From Microbacterium maritypicum MF109 (GTDB lineage: Bacteria; Actinomycetota; Actinomycetes; Actinomycetales; Microbacteriaceae), in assembly GCF_000455825.1 (NCBI RefSeq), contig NZ_ATAO01000035.1, positions 1-61,322 on the forward strand: DNA of 61,322 bases, read 5' to 3'. Within the stretch, counting starts at the first letter, position 1; every line of letters begins with the position of its first letter. Position numbers and translations under genes: made by a program. The notes under the pieces are model-generated. The model was not told the DNA's origin, searched no databases, and saw nothing but the letters and a program-made list of their open reading frames with translations. This document shows positions 25,901 through 34,232 of the stretch, one piece after another.

Positions 25901-28165
25901 TCTGCGACCCCCGGCGCGGGCTATACCGTGACGGCGACCGTCGGCACCCAGACCGCGACCGACACCACCGAGGTGACGGCGGCGGCCGCGATCGACGCGG
26001 CGGCGACCGTGCAGGCCGGCAGCGATCTGCCTGTCACCGGGACGAACTGGCCGGCCGACACCGAGGTGTCGGTGCAGCTGACCGCTCCCGGTGGTGCGGC
26101 CATCGGCACGCCTCGAACCGCCACGACCGGTGCTCTCGGCGGCTTCGCACTCGACTACCCGGTTCCGGCCGGCACACCCGCAGGGACCGGCTACACGGTC
26201 ACGGCTTCGGTGGGCGCGCAGACGGCGACCGACACGACAGAGGTCACAGCGGCTCCGGTCGTGGTGGATGCGGCGGCGCAGGTCCCCGCGGGCACGAACC
26301 TGGCCGTCACCGGTTCCGGGTGGCCGGTGAGCTCCTCGGTGTCGTTGCAGCTGACGGCTCCGGGCGGCGGCGCCGACGTCGGCGGTCCGGTGACCGCGAC
26401 CACGGATGCCTCCGGTGCCTTCACGGCGAGTTATCCGGTTCCGGCCGGCACCACGCCGGGAACGGGCTACACGCTCACGGCGACCGCGGGTGCGGTCACC
26501 GGATCGGACACCACCGAGGTGACTGCGGGCGATCCGGGCGACGTCAACACGAACGCGGCAGCCTCGGCGTCCGCCTCGGCTGACGCGACGGCAGACGGCG
26601 ACCCGTCGGCTCAGGCAGCTGCGGAAGCCGCTGCCCTCGCGGATGCCACCTCCGCCGCCTCGGCGGCAGCGACGGCTGATGCCACGTCGGCGGCTCAGGC
26701 CGCGGCGACGACCGATGCCTCGACCACCGCGACCACGGATGTGACCTCCGCGGCCAACGCCTCGGCGGCCGTCGCGGCGCAGGCGGCCGCGCAAGCGGAC
26801 GCGTCGGACGACGCGAACGCCGCGGCATCGACGGCGGCGGAGTCGAACTCCTCGGCCTCGTCGGAATCGGCAGCGACCACGGATTCGTCCACGGACGCAT
26901 CGTCTGAGGCTTCGGCGAACACGAACGCGACAGCCTCGGCATCCGCTTCGGCGAACGCCGACGCCACCACCGCCGCGGTCGCCGAAGCGTCCGCGCAGGC
27001 CGCGGCCTTCGCCGACGCCACGGCGGAGGGATCGGCTGCGGCCGACCCGGCGGCGGAAGCGGCATCGGAGGCAGCGGCGACCGCGACCTCGTCCACGGCG
27101 GCGACGGCGGATGCCACCTCGGAGGCGAACGCCGGCGCGGCGATCGCCGCTCAGGCGGCAGCGCTGGCCGACGCCACGACGAACACCGCGGCCGACACAT
27201 CGGCCACGTCGGATGCGAGTACGAGCGCGGCGTCGAACGCGAGCGCGGCAGCCATCGCGAACGCTTCGACCGATGCGTCTTCGGATGCGGTCGCCTCGGC
27301 GGACGCATCGGCGGAGATCAACACCAACGCCTCCGCGTCGGCGTCGGCCTCTGCGCAGGCCGACGACGACAGTAACGCCTCGGCGGAAGCAGCGGCAGTG
27401 GCTGCGGCACTCGCAGACGCGACCAGCCAGGCATCCGCTGCGGCGGACGTGTCGGCCAACGCCGCGGCCCAGGCAGCGGCGACCACCGATGCCTCCACGG
27501 ATGCCTCGACCACGGCCACCACAGCGGCGAATGCCTCTGCGGCGGCAGCGGCTCAGGCGGCAGCGCAGAACGACGCGACCTCCACCAGTGCGGCGGATGC
27601 CTCGGCTTCGGCCGATGCGGATCCGAACGCCTCGGCGGCAGCGGCGGCGAACGCCTCGTCGTCGGCCACGGCATCGGCATCGGCTGCAGCTGACGCCTCG
27701 GCCGAAGCCACGGCTGCGGCATCCGCCGATGCCACCGCCAACGCCTCGGCGGACGCGGCGGCCGACCCGACCGGGAACATCGCCATCGCGCTCAAGTCCC
27801 CGGTGCTGGAGCGTGGCAAGCAACAGACCGCGGTCGGCACGGGGTTCAGGCCCGGCGAGACGGTGACGGGTGTCATGACCTCCGCCCCCGTGGCGCTGGG
27901 AACCCAGGTCGCGAACGCGCAGGGCACGGTCACCTTCACCTGGACCGTTCCCACCGACACCGATCTCGGAACCCACACCGTGACGCTGACCGGAGCGACG
28001 TCCGGCAGCGTATCGGCCTCGTTCCAGGTGGTGGCGTCGGGTCTGGCCACGACAGGCGGACAGGTCCAGGGCGGATGGATCGCTCTGGCCGCACTGCTCC
28101 TCATGCTCGGCCTGGGGGCGATGAGACTCGCGAGATCCCGACGGCCCCAGGTGCAGACGGAGTGA
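22964..28165 (+). CDS. wall-anchored surface protein: choice-of-anchor G head, Ig-like repeats, Ala-rich stalk, LAxTG
   Basis: A 1733-residue secreted protein. A basic N-terminus and hydrophobic signal peptide (about 1-38) lead to a 500-residue head like choice-of-anchor G proteins. Seven Ig-like repeats of about 90 residues follow (555-1188), each starting near DAAATVQAG and containing NWPANTQVSVQLTAPGGG. Next is a stalk of about 405 residues made almost only of Ala, Ser, Thr, Asp and Asn (1195-1600), then one more Ig-like domain. The C-terminus has LATTG (1694-1698), a hydrophobic helix and RSRR, a sortase class E-type LAxTG signal. A GGGAG ribosome site precedes the ATG. It is probably an adhesin or wall-spanning fibre; the ligand is unknown. 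The hairpin at 28188 ends its message. Confidence 0.85.
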   Translation: MELQERTLRRRRAVGGGIAGVTVGAVILASALVPTAANALDAANPNDPSVAQGQIIQLPAALLGGLDIAALGHTLTSNPAAPGSELGGLDVGLLEALSIDVGTLNVPLLTDGTPGTPGLLRLGDLGAAQSFSSSPTQTQSIASSGTITSGGAIDTGAIDGSVNPGTLELTDLFDQLAVAGLTDAVLDQASVGIGALASRAESNAGTVTSQYRIADLNLDLHSNLVAGLSGTLASAIQGTVTPVSDLAGPGGALTALTTTIVNTINAIPDVPLVAAFTATGGTVAIAGLDTVGQTVTTQVLQTPVENTTGSVLVDLNTGTVSVDLAKILVETGAGADLNSLPANTPVLSATTISAIQQGITSALTGTHPNSLNGKVSTILKSTLDALQVTLTVGVDLTVPLTGTPLVSGDVTVKGSLAQFAGTATPVPVVATDISLAGLNIGVLLNPVVAAVTNAVATTTGPLVNTALNSVIPLVQPALAAITGPVLSTLDPVLQGVLAQVATITINEQPATGDIPGGSFTVRALGVNLLPAVGGGVSLDLGSSTVKAAVAAVPAIDAAATVQAGTDLPVTGSGWPANTQVTIQVTTAGGGIVNDPLPVTTDANGAFTFAYGIPVATPPGTGYIVTATDGTSTATDTTEVTAAAAIDAAPAVQAGTDLGVSGTNWPANTQVSVQLRAPGGGANIGGPELVTTDGSGTFTLAYPVPAGTPAATGYEVTASVGAQTATDTTEVTAAPVASIDAAATVQAGTSLPITGTNWPANTQVSVQLTAPGGGANVGGPVTATSNASGEITLDYPVPASAAPGAAYTVTGTAGAVTAIDTTEVTAAATVDAAATVQAGTSLPVTGANWPANTQVSVQLTAPGGGNVGGPETVTTDVSGGFTLDYPVPASATPGAGYTVTATVGTQTATDTTEVTAAAAVDAAATVQAGTSLPVTGTNWPANTQVSVQLTAPGGGANVGGPETVTTDGTGGFTLDYPVPASATPGAGYTVTATVGTQTATDTTEVTAAAAIDAAATVQAGSDLPVTGTNWPADTEVSVQLTAPGGAAIGTPRTATTGALGGFALDYPVPAGTPAGTGYTVTASVGAQTATDTTEVTAAPVVVDAAAQVPAGTNLAVTGSGWPVSSSVSLQLTAPGGGADVGGPVTATTDASGAFTASYPVPAGTTPGTGYTLTATAGAVTGSDTTEVTAGDPGDVNTNAAASASASADATADGDPSAQAAAEAAALADATSAASAAATADATSAAQAAATTDASTTATTDVTSAANASAAVAAQAAAQADASDDANAAASTAAESNSSASSESAATTDSSTDASSEASANTNATASASASANADATTAAVAEASAQAAAFADATAEGSAAADPAAEAASEAAATATSSTAATADATSEANAGAAIAAQAAALADATTNTAADTSATSDASTSAASNASAAAIANASTDASSDAVASADASAEINTNASASASASAQADDDSNASAEAAAVAAALADATSQASAAADVSANAAAQAAATTDASTDASTTATTAANASAAAAAQAAAQNDATSTSAADASASADADPNASAAAAANASSSATASASAAADASAEATAAASADATANASADAAADPTGNIAIALKSPVLERGKQQTAVGTGFRPGETVTGVMTSAPVALGTQVANAQGTVTFTWTVPTDTDLGTHTVTLTGATSGSVSASFQVVASGLATTGGQVQGGWIALAALLLMLGLGAMRLARSRRPQVQTE
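24626..26527 (+). repeat. seven tandem 270-bp repeats coding Ig-like domains
   Basis: Repeat units begin near 24626, 24892, 25168, 25441, 25711, 25984 and 26257, each about 270 bp. The middle units (25441-25980) are closest to each other at DNA level, with long identical stretches around the codons for NWPANTQVSVQLTAPGG, which points to recent duplication or recombination between units. The number of units may vary between strains. Confidence 0.85.
26540..27770 (+). repeat. low-complexity region coding an Ala/Ser/Thr/Asp stalk
   Basis: About 1.2 kb code for roughly 405 residues, nearly all Ala, Ser, Thr, Asp or Asn with some Glu and Gln. Recurring peptides include AAAQAAA, ADATS and NASAS. 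There is no exact long repeat unit; the pattern is compositional. The protein part is probably an extended wall-spanning stalk. Composition alone keeps other frames open here, so long shadow frames mean nothing. Confidence 0.8.
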
Positions 28166-28187
28166 TCGCGATGCAGGAACGCTGAGT

Positions 28188-28220
28188 GGTCGGGACCGTT
28201 TCCCCACGGCGGTCCCGACC
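28188..28220 (+). terminator. hairpin between the surface protein and DUF5819 genes
   Basis: GGTCGGGACCG (28188-28198) and CGGTCCCGACC (28210-28220) form a perfect 11-bp stem with an 11-nt loop, 22 bp after the surface-protein stop. It lies only 23 bp before the next start codon, so it may act as a partial terminator within a longer transcript. Confidence 0.75.
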
Positions 28221-28243
28221 CTCGGCGGTACGGAGGGAAGTGA

Positions 28244-29062
28244 ATGAGCACGAAACTCGAGTCCTCACCGGAGACCGACGTGTCCGCGTCGGGTGACACG
28301 GCCGTGGTGCGTCCGCGTCCGACCTGGTGGGTGAAGCTCATCGCCTTCGCCGCCTGCCTCCTGACGTTGTGGCATATCGGGGCGTCCTTCCTGTGGATCG
28401 CGCCGTACTCGGCCCTGCGGGAGATCCCCACACAGGAGGTGCTGGCCGGGTACATGCTGCCGATGTTCGGACAGTCCTGGAGCGTCTTCGCGCCGGAGCC
28501 GATCAACGGCGACTACCACTTCAACGTCCGTGCCGTCATCGAGAAGGACGGCGAGCAGGTCGAGACCGGCTGGGTCAGCGCCACCGACGTCGAGCTGTCG
28601 ATGATCCGCTACAACCTCTTCCCGCCCCGCGCCGGTATCCAGTCCAGCGAGGTGGCGAGTGGACAGATGAACGCCTACAACAAGCTGAACGCCGATCAGC
28701 AGGCCGTGGTCGGTCTTGACTTCGCGAAGGACGACGGGGAGGAGTGGATGGTGCGCTCGTTCGAGAAGCTCGAGGGCGACAACCCGTCGACGGAGGCGTA
28801 CATGGCCGAAGAGCACCTCTCCACCGCGTACGCGACCCAGGTGGCCTATGCGATCTGGGGTGCGGATGCCGTGGTCAAAGTGCAGTACCGCGTGAGTCGT
28901 CAGAACGTGGTCCCGTACGAGGATCGCAACGATCCGAGCGCACAGCGGCCCGATCCGACGTTCTCGACCACCGGATGGAGACTTCCCATAGAAGAGGAAG
29001 GGCAGAGCCGTGAGAACTTCGCGGACACCTTCCGCGCCCAGTTCGAGAGGATCCAGCCGTGA
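28244..29062 (+). CDS. DUF5819 family membrane protein (SdpA-like position)
   Basis: A 272-residue protein. An N-terminal cytoplasmic tail of about 27 residues and one membrane helix (WWVKLIAFAACLLTLWHIGASFLW) precede a soluble outside domain with the motif FGQSWSVFAPEPINGDYHFNV. DUF5819 proteins of Actinobacteria are usually encoded before an HTTM protein, as here; the HTTM start overlaps its stop by 4 bp. The layout (one helix plus external domain, then a polytopic HTTM protein) recalls SdpA/SdpB of Bacillus, which mature a secreted peptide. That function is inference. A GGAGG site precedes the ATG. Confidence 0.75.
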   Translation: MSTKLESSPETDVSASGDTAVVRPRPTWWVKLIAFAACLLTLWHIGASFLWIAPYSALREIPTQEVLAGYMLPMFGQSWSVFAPEPINGDYHFNVRAVIEKDGEQVETGWVSATDVELSMIRYNLFPPRAGIQSSEVASGQMNAYNKLNADQQAVVGLDFAKDDGEEWMVRSFEKLEGDNPSTEAYMAEEHLSTAYATQVAYAIWGADAVVKVQYRVSRQNVVPYEDRNDPSAQRPDPTFSTTGWRLPIEEEGQSRENFADTFRAQFERIQP

Positions 29063-30318
29063 GCGCGCCGACGAGGACTGCGCCGCGGAAGCCCGGCGCG
29101 AAGCAGGACGTGACGAAGAAGGAAGCCCCGCCCCGGAGCACGACGACCGCGCCGGCGCCGGTGTCCACGCCTCCCGCTCCTCCTCGTGAACCCGCGCCCG
29201 CTCCTGCGAGCACTGTGCCCCCGCGGTCGTTCCTCACCCGGCTGCTGACGTTCGCCTCGTCGATGATCGGCGGGCTCTGGGCGATGGTGCTCTCGGCGAT
29301 CGACCGCATCTCTGCTTTCGTCGGCGACTGGCTCTTCAACGGCAAGAAGGCACTCTACGGGCTCGCGGTCACACGCATCCTCTTCGGCGTCACCGCCATC
29401 GGCCTGCTGGCCTCGAACTTCAGCACCCGCCTCTACACGTTCGGATCCGGATCGGCCTGGAACGGCGAGCTCGCCGAGCCGGTGAGCGAGTTCCCGAAGA
29501 TCTGGGTGTTCAGCGCCTTCCATGCCGCGATGGGCAACGACGTGCTGTACACGGCGCTCTACCTCCTCCTCGGAGTGCTCGCGGTGCTGTTCGTCCTGGG
29601 CTGGCGGTTCCGGATCGTGCTCCCGATCTTCTTCTGCCTCTGGGTGGGCTTCATCGAGGCCAACGACATGGTCGGCGATCAGGGCGACAACATGTTCCGC
29701 ATCGCCCTGCTGCTGCTGTTCTTCGCCGACCCCGCGGCCCGGTGGTCGCTGGACGCGAGGCGTCGGGCGAAGTCGGGGGAGTGGTTCGCCCCGAACAGCC
29801 AGCCGGCGCTGCTGGGAACCATGTTCCACAACCTCGCCCTCGTCGCCCTCACCGCGCAGGTGTGCTTCGTGTACGCCTCGGGGGCGCTGTACAAGGCCGG
29901 GGGTGCCCCGTGGGAAGAGGGGTACGCGATCTACAACCCGCTGCAGACGGCACGGTTCGGCACCTGGCCGGTGCTCAGCGACCTCGTCACCGCCTGGGGG
30001 CCGATGGTCACGATCGCGAGCTGGGGGTCGATCATCCTGCAGGTCGCCTTCCCCCTCATGCTGTTGACGCGTCCGACGCGGCTGATCGGCCTGCTCGGCA
30101 TCCTCTCCTTCCACATCGGCATCGCGGTGCTCATGGGACTGCCGTGGTTCTCGCTCACGATGATCGCGATCGATGCGATCTTCATCCGTGACCGGACCTG
30201 GGGGCGGTTGAGTGCGGGGACGAGGCGGCGCTGGCGGGAGGCCGGGGTCGAGCGGCAGCCGACGACGCCGCGAACGGTGAGCCCCGACGCGGAGGCGCAG
30301 GCGCGGACTGTGGTCTGA
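29059..30318 (+). CDS. HTTM domain membrane protein (SdpB/VKGC-related)
   Basis: A 419-residue polytopic protein with a GTG start overlapping the DUF5819 stop. A Pro/Ala-rich cytoplasmic tail of about 70 residues is followed by some eight to ten membrane helices of the HTTM type, including the conserved region NDMVGDQGDNMFRIALLLLFF and GALYKAGGAPW. HTTM proteins include vitamin K-dependent carboxylase relatives and SdpB. With DUF5819 it probably forms a membrane complex that modifies or exports a partner. No SdpC-like peptide gene is seen nearby. Confidence 0.8.
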   Translation: MSAPTRTAPRKPGAKQDVTKKEAPPRSTTTAPAPVSTPPAPPREPAPAPASTVPPRSFLTRLLTFASSMIGGLWAMVLSAIDRISAFVGDWLFNGKKALYGLAVTRILFGVTAIGLLASNFSTRLYTFGSGSAWNGELAEPVSEFPKIWVFSAFHAAMGNDVLYTALYLLLGVLAVLFVLGWRFRIVLPIFFCLWVGFIEANDMVGDQGDNMFRIALLLLFFADPAARWSLDARRRAKSGEWFAPNSQPALLGTMFHNLALVALTAQVCFVYASGALYKAGGAPWEEGYAIYNPLQTARFGTWPVLSDLVTAWGPMVTIASWGSIILQVAFPLMLLTRPTRLIGLLGILSFHIGIAVLMGLPWFSLTMIAIDAIFIRDRTWGRLSAGTRRRWREAGVERQPTTPRTVSPDAEAQARTVV

Positions 30319-30326
30319 CGACAACG

Positions 30327-30348
30327 CGGCGGGGAGATGTGCCCGCCG
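30327..30348 (+). terminator. hairpin terminator after the HTTM gene
   Basis: CGGCGGG (30327-30333) and CCCGCCG (30342-30348) make a 7-bp GC stem with an 8-nt loop just after the TGA at 30316-30318. It separates the DUF5819/HTTM pair from the acyl-CoA dehydrogenase gene. Confidence 0.65.
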
Positions 30349-30438
30349 GCTGTTGGAGGAAGTGGACAGAGCACTTCGCCCGTGGTTGTGGCAGACCTAC
30401 CATGGCAGTATTCCCACTTCCCTCTGAGAGGAACGCTC

Positions 30439-32505
30439 ATGGTCGACGCCGCCGTCCGTCCGAAGACGACTCGCCCCTCCACCGACACCGCGGATGCCCA
30501 CCTGCGCCTGGATGTCGCCCGCGTCAACGACGCCCTGATGGGCACGTGGGGTGACGTGCGCCGCCAGGCCCGCGAGATGATCAAGGACTCGGCGTTCTGG
30601 CGCAAGGACGAGCTCGGCAAGGACGAGCACCGCGAGCGCGTGCTCAGCCAGCTGCACCTGCTGGTCGAGAACAAGGCCGTGCACCGCGCGTTCCCCAAGT
30701 CGCTCGGCGGCGAGGAGAACAACGGCGCCAACATCGCCGGCTTCGAGGAGCTCGTGGTGGCCGACCCCAGCCTGCAGATCAAGTCGGGCGTGCAGTGGGG
30801 GCTCTTCGGCTCGGCGATCCTGCAGCTCGGCACCGAGTCGCACCACGCGAAGTGGCTCCCCGGGGTGATGGACCTCTCCATCCCCGGCGCCTTCGCGATG
30901 ACCGAGATCGGTCACGGTTCCGACGTCGCGGCGGTCGGAACGACCGCGACCTACGACCCCGAGACGGAGGAGTTCGTCATCAACACCCCGTTCCGCGGGG
31001 CGACGAAGGAGTACCTCGGAAACGCGGCCCTGCACGGGGTCGCGGCGACCGTGTTCGCGCAGCTGATCACGAACGGCGTGAACCACGGCGTGCACTGCTT
31101 CTACGTGCCGCTGCGCGGCGACGACGGCGTCGATCTTCCCGGCATCGGCCGCGAGGACGACGGCCTCAAGGGCGGACTCAACGGCATCGACAACGGGCGC
31201 CTCTCGTTCGACCACGTGCGCATCCCACGCACCAACCTCCTCAACCGCTACGGCGATGTCGCGGCCGACGGCACGTACTCCAGCGCGATCGACAGCCCCG
31301 GCCGCCGCTTCTTCACCATGCTCGGCACCCTCGTGCAGGGGCGCGTGTCGCTCGACGGCGCGGCATCCTGGGCCTCCGCTCTCGGTCTGCACATCGCGAT
31401 CACCTACGCCACCCAGCGCCGTCAGTTCGACGGCGCGGACGGGCAGGAGGTCGTGCTCATGGACTACGGCAAGCACCAGCGCCGTCTGCTCCCGCGTCTG
31501 GCCACCACGTACGCGCAGATCTTCGCGCACGACGAGTTCCTGCAGAAGTTCGATGGCGTCTTCTCCGGTCGCACCGACACCCCGGCCGACCGCGAAGACC
31601 TCGAGACGCTGGCTGCGGCTCTCAAGCCGCTGTCGACCTGGCACGCGCTCGACACGCTGCAGGAGGCTCGTGAGGCCACCGGCGGCGCCGGTTTCATGTT
31701 CGAGAACCGTCTGGTGGGTCTGCGCGCCGACCTCGACATCTACGTGACGTTCGAGGGTGACAACAACGTGCTGCTGCAGCTCGTCGGCAAGCGTCTGCTC
31801 ACTGACTACGCCAAGCAGTTCCAGGGCAAGGACGCGGCGGCGCTCGCGAAGTTCGCTGTCGGGATGACGGCGGGCAAGCTGTTCCACGGCGCCGGCCTGC
31901 GTCAGCTCGGTCAGGCCGTCTCCGACTTCGGACAGGTGAGCCGCTCGGTCGAACGGGGCCTGCGCGAGGAGCAGCAGCACGACCTGCTCGCGGGCCGTGT
32001 GCAGCAGATGGTGGCCGACATCGCCTCGCGTCTGCGCCCCGGCGCGAAGGACAAGGCACTCGGTGCCCGCCTGTTCAACGAGAACCAGGCAGAGCTCATC
32101 GAGGCGGCCCGCGCGCACGGCGAACTGCTGCAGTGGGAGGCGTTCACCGACGCCGTGCGCCAGATCGACGACGAGGACACGAAGAAGGTGCTCACCTGGC
32201 TGCGTGACCTGTTCGGTCTGCAGCTCATCGAGAAGCATCTCGCCTGGCACCTCATCAACGGACGGCTGTCGACGCAGCGCGCCGCGGCCGTGTCGAGCTA
32301 CATCGACCGCCTGTGCACCCGCCTGCGCCCGTATGCGCTCGACCTCGTGAACGCGTTCGGCTACGAGCCCGAGCACGTGCGTGCCCCCATCGCGAGCGGT
32401 CTGGAGAAGCAGCGTCAGGATGAGGCCCGTGCGTACTACGCCGACCTCGCGGCGACCGGCCGGGCGCCGATCCAGGAGAAGGCGCTGAAGAAGAAGCAGC
32501 GCTGA
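30439..32505 (+). CDS. acyl-CoA oxidase/dehydrogenase family flavoprotein
   Basis: A 688-residue cytoplasmic protein of the acyl-CoA oxidase-like branch. The N-terminal and middle domains carry GAFAMTEIGHGSDVAAVGTTATYD, the FAD/substrate signature. The C-terminal helical domains carry ATGGAGFMFENRL and TFEGDNNVLLQLVGKRLL, where the Glu of FEGDN is at the catalytic-base position of acyl-CoA oxidases. The length matches four-domain oxidases (about 650-700), not short dehydrogenases (about 390). It likely catalyses the first step of fatty acyl-CoA beta-oxidation. The ATG at 30439 has GAGAGGAA upstream. It is followed by a bidirectional hairpin. Confidence 0.9.
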   Translation: MVDAAVRPKTTRPSTDTADAHLRLDVARVNDALMGTWGDVRRQAREMIKDSAFWRKDELGKDEHRERVLSQLHLLVENKAVHRAFPKSLGGEENNGANIAGFEELVVADPSLQIKSGVQWGLFGSAILQLGTESHHAKWLPGVMDLSIPGAFAMTEIGHGSDVAAVGTTATYDPETEEFVINTPFRGATKEYLGNAALHGVAATVFAQLITNGVNHGVHCFYVPLRGDDGVDLPGIGREDDGLKGGLNGIDNGRLSFDHVRIPRTNLLNRYGDVAADGTYSSAIDSPGRRFFTMLGTLVQGRVSLDGAASWASALGLHIAITYATQRRQFDGADGQEVVLMDYGKHQRRLLPRLATTYAQIFAHDEFLQKFDGVFSGRTDTPADREDLETLAAALKPLSTWHALDTLQEAREATGGAGFMFENRLVGLRADLDIYVTFEGDNNVLLQLVGKRLLTDYAKQFQGKDAAALAKFAVGMTAGKLFHGAGLRQLGQAVSDFGQVSRSVERGLREEQQHDLLAGRVQQMVADIASRLRPGAKDKALGARLFNENQAELIEAARAHGELLQWEAFTDAVRQIDDEDTKKVLTWLRDLFGLQLIEKHLAWHLINGRLSTQRAAAVSSYIDRLCTRLRPYALDLVNAFGYEPEHVRAPIASGLEKQRQDEARAYYADLAATGRAPIQEKALKKKQR

Positions 32506-32528
32506 CCCCGCCCGCGGTTCATGGTCCA

Positions 32529-32566
32529 GGAATCCCGCCCCGTCTTCACGATCGAGGCGGGATTCC
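32529..32566. terminator. bidirectional hairpin terminator
   Basis: GGAATCCCGCC (32529-32539) and GGCGGGATTCC (32556-32566) form a perfect 11-bp stem with a 16-nt loop between the convergent acyl-CoA dehydrogenase and NTF2-like genes. Confidence 0.85.
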
Positions 32567-32583
32567 TGTGTCGGGTGTCGTTC

Positions 32584-33030
32584 TCAGGGCGCCGCGGTGA
32601 GGTCCACGCCGCGCGCGGCGGCCAGCGCCTGGAGCTTCTCGGCGGCATCGGTCTCGACGCACACGCATGCCTGCAGCCCCACCGCGTCTTCGTCGCGCAG
32701 GAGGTAGTAGCTGTCGGTGTCGGTCAGCTGCGCGCCGCCGGCATCGAAGAACAGCCACCGCACCCGGACGAGCACGAGACGGTCGGAGAGATCGCGGCGC
32801 TCGCGCAGCTCGAATCCGACGGAGGCCAGCCCCAGTCGCTGGTAGATCGGATAGGACTGCCGCAGACCGTCGATCATGGCGTCGCGGGATTCCAGCACAC
32901 CAGAGGAGCGGTCGTTCACGATCGTCCCCGGCGTCGACCACAGCCCCGCCGCGGTCTCGGCATCGAACGCGGTGAGGCTGTCCGCGTAGCGGGTGAGGTA
33001 CTCGGAGATCCTGTCGTCGGTGGTGGTCAT
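32584..33030 (-). CDS. NTF2/SnoaL-like small protein
   Basis: A 148-residue protein with the alpha-plus-beta cone pattern of the NTF2-like superfamily: helices with YADSLTAFDAETAAGLWSTPGTIV, then RDAMIDGLRQSY and strands such as VRVRWLFFDAGGAQLTDTDSYYLLR. It has no signal peptide. Members bind small molecules or serve as enzymes or as subunits of other proteins; no catalytic residues can be assigned here. It is divergent from the alcohol dehydrogenase gene. Confidence 0.7.
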   Translation of the reverse strand: MTTTDDRISEYLTRYADSLTAFDAETAAGLWSTPGTIVNDRSSGVLESRDAMIDGLRQSYPIYQRLGLASVGFELRERRDLSDRLVLVRVRWLFFDAGGAQLTDTDSYYLLRDEDAVGLQACVCVETDAAEKLQALAAARGVDLTAAP

Positions 33031-33070
33031 GGCGCGAGCCTAGACGCGGCCGAGCGGAGCGCCCCCGGCC

Positions 33071-33095
33071 TTGACAATCGCCGATCCGCGCGGAT
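33071..33095. promoter_or_regulatory. TTGACA box and 12-bp palindrome before the alcohol dehydrogenase gene
   Basis: TTGACA at 33071-33076 is a perfect -35 hexamer on the plus strand. It is followed at 33084-33095 by the perfect palindrome ATCCGCGCGGAT in the expected spacer. A repressor bound there would occlude the promoter. No good -10 box is seen at the right distance, so this is tentative. Confidence 0.35.
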
Positions 33096-33154
33096 GGCCG
33101 ATTCCCATTCGGGGCTGGGTAGTCTCGGCAGGTACCCGATCCGAGGAGTCCGAG

Positions 33155-34198
33155 ATGTCTGCCGTGAACGCCTATGCCGCACCCCGTGAAGCGGCCCCGC
33201 TCGAGAAGACCGTGATCGAACGGCGCGAGCTCGGCCCAGTCGACGTGCTGATCGACGTCGCCTTCGCCGGGATCTGCCACTCCGATATCCACACCGTGCG
33301 CGGCGACTGGGGTCCGCAGCAGTATCCGCTCGCTCCCGGGCATGAGATCACCGGCACGGTGGCGGCAGTCGGCGCGGACGTCACCCGGCACGCAGTGGGC
33401 GACCGCGTCGGCGTCGGATGCCTGGTGAACTCGTGCGGCGAGTGCCGCAACTGCCTGCGCGACGAGGAGCAGTTCTGCACACAGGGGGCCGTGCTCACCT
33501 ATGGCAGCACCGACCGTGACGGCACCGTCACCCAGGGCGGGTACTCCGAGCAGGTCGTCGTGACCGAGGCCTTCGTCCTGCGCATCCCCGATGCTCTGGC
33601 GCTGGATGTCGCTGCACCCCTGCTGTGCGCCGGCATCACGACCTACTCGCCGCTGCGGCACTGGAACGTCGGACCCGGCACTCGTGTCGCGGTCGTCGGT
33701 CTCGGCGGACTCGGGCACATGGGCGTGCAGATCGCGCACGCGCTCGGCGCCGAGGTGACCGTGCTCTCGCAGACCCTGAGCAAGAAGGACGACGGTCTGC
33801 GTCTCGGTGCCGACCACTATCGCGCCACGAGCGACCGCGAGACCTTCCGCGACCTGCGGTCGTCGTTCGACGTGATCCTCAACACGGTGAGTGCCGTGAT
33901 CGATCTGCGCTCGTACCTGAGCCTGCTCGACGTCGGCGGAGCCATGGTGTGCGTCGGTGCTCCCGGCGAGCCCCTCGAGGTCGGCGTGATGTCGCTGATC
34001 GGCGGACGCCGCTCGCTCGCCGGCAGCAACATCGGCGGCATCCGCGAGACTCAGGAGATGCTCGACTTCTGTGCAGAGCACGGCATCGCCGCCGAGATCG
34101 AGACCATCCCCGCCTCCGACATCAACGCGGCCTATGAGCGCGTGCTGGCGTCGGACGTGCGGTACCGGTTCGTGATCGACGCGGCCACGTTCGGTTGA
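33155..34198 (+). CDS. zinc-dependent alcohol dehydrogenase (CAD/YahK type)
   Basis: A 347-residue medium-chain dehydrogenase. Catalytic zinc ligands are in AGICHSDIH (Cys) and GHEITG (His-Glu). The structural zinc loop has four Cys in [15 protein letters not shown]. The Rossmann fold shows [19 protein letters not shown]. The family reduces aldehydes to alcohols with NADPH or the reverse. The ATG at 33155 has GAGGAG upstream, and the protein starts [10 protein letters not shown], as family members do. The physiological substrate is not evident. Confidence 0.92.
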   Translation: MSAVNAYAAPREAAPLEKTVIERRELGPVDVLIDVAFAGICHSDIHTVRGDWGPQQYPLAPGHEITGTVAAVGADVTRHAVGDRVGVGCLVNSCGECRNCLRDEEQFCTQGAVLTYGSTDRDGTVTQGGYSEQVVVTEAFVLRIPDALALDVAAPLLCAGITTYSPLRHWNVGPGTRVAVVGLGGLGHMGVQIAHALGAEVTVLSQTLSKKDDGLRLGADHYRATSDRETFRDLRSSFDVILNTVSAVIDLRSYLSLLDVGGAMVCVGAPGEPLEVGVMSLIGGRRSLAGSNIGGIRETQEMLDFCAEHGIAAEIETIPASDINAAYERVLASDVRYRFVIDAATFG

Positions 34199-34200
34199 AG

Positions 34201-34217
34201 GCGGTGTCGGTCACCGC
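34201..34217 (+). terminator. short hairpin after the alcohol dehydrogenase gene
   Basis: GCGGTG (34201-34206) and CACCGC (34212-34217) form a 6-bp stem with a 5-nt loop, 2 bp after the TGA. It is weak but well placed between the alcohol dehydrogenase and tag genes. Confidence 0.4.
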
Positions 34218-34232
34218 GGCTAGCCTGAGCGG

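Noticed and set aside
26540..27770. Ala/Ser-rich region as a separate gene or frameshifted pseudogene
   Set aside because: The frame is continuous with the Ig repeats before it and the LATTG anchor domain after it.
24182..28207. Minus-strand open frame of about 1341 codons opposite the repeat surface protein
   Set aside because: It is a composition artefact: Arg/Gly/His-rich, no domain, and its repeats only mirror the seven Ig repeats of the real gene, which has a signal peptide, a ribosome site and a sorting signal.
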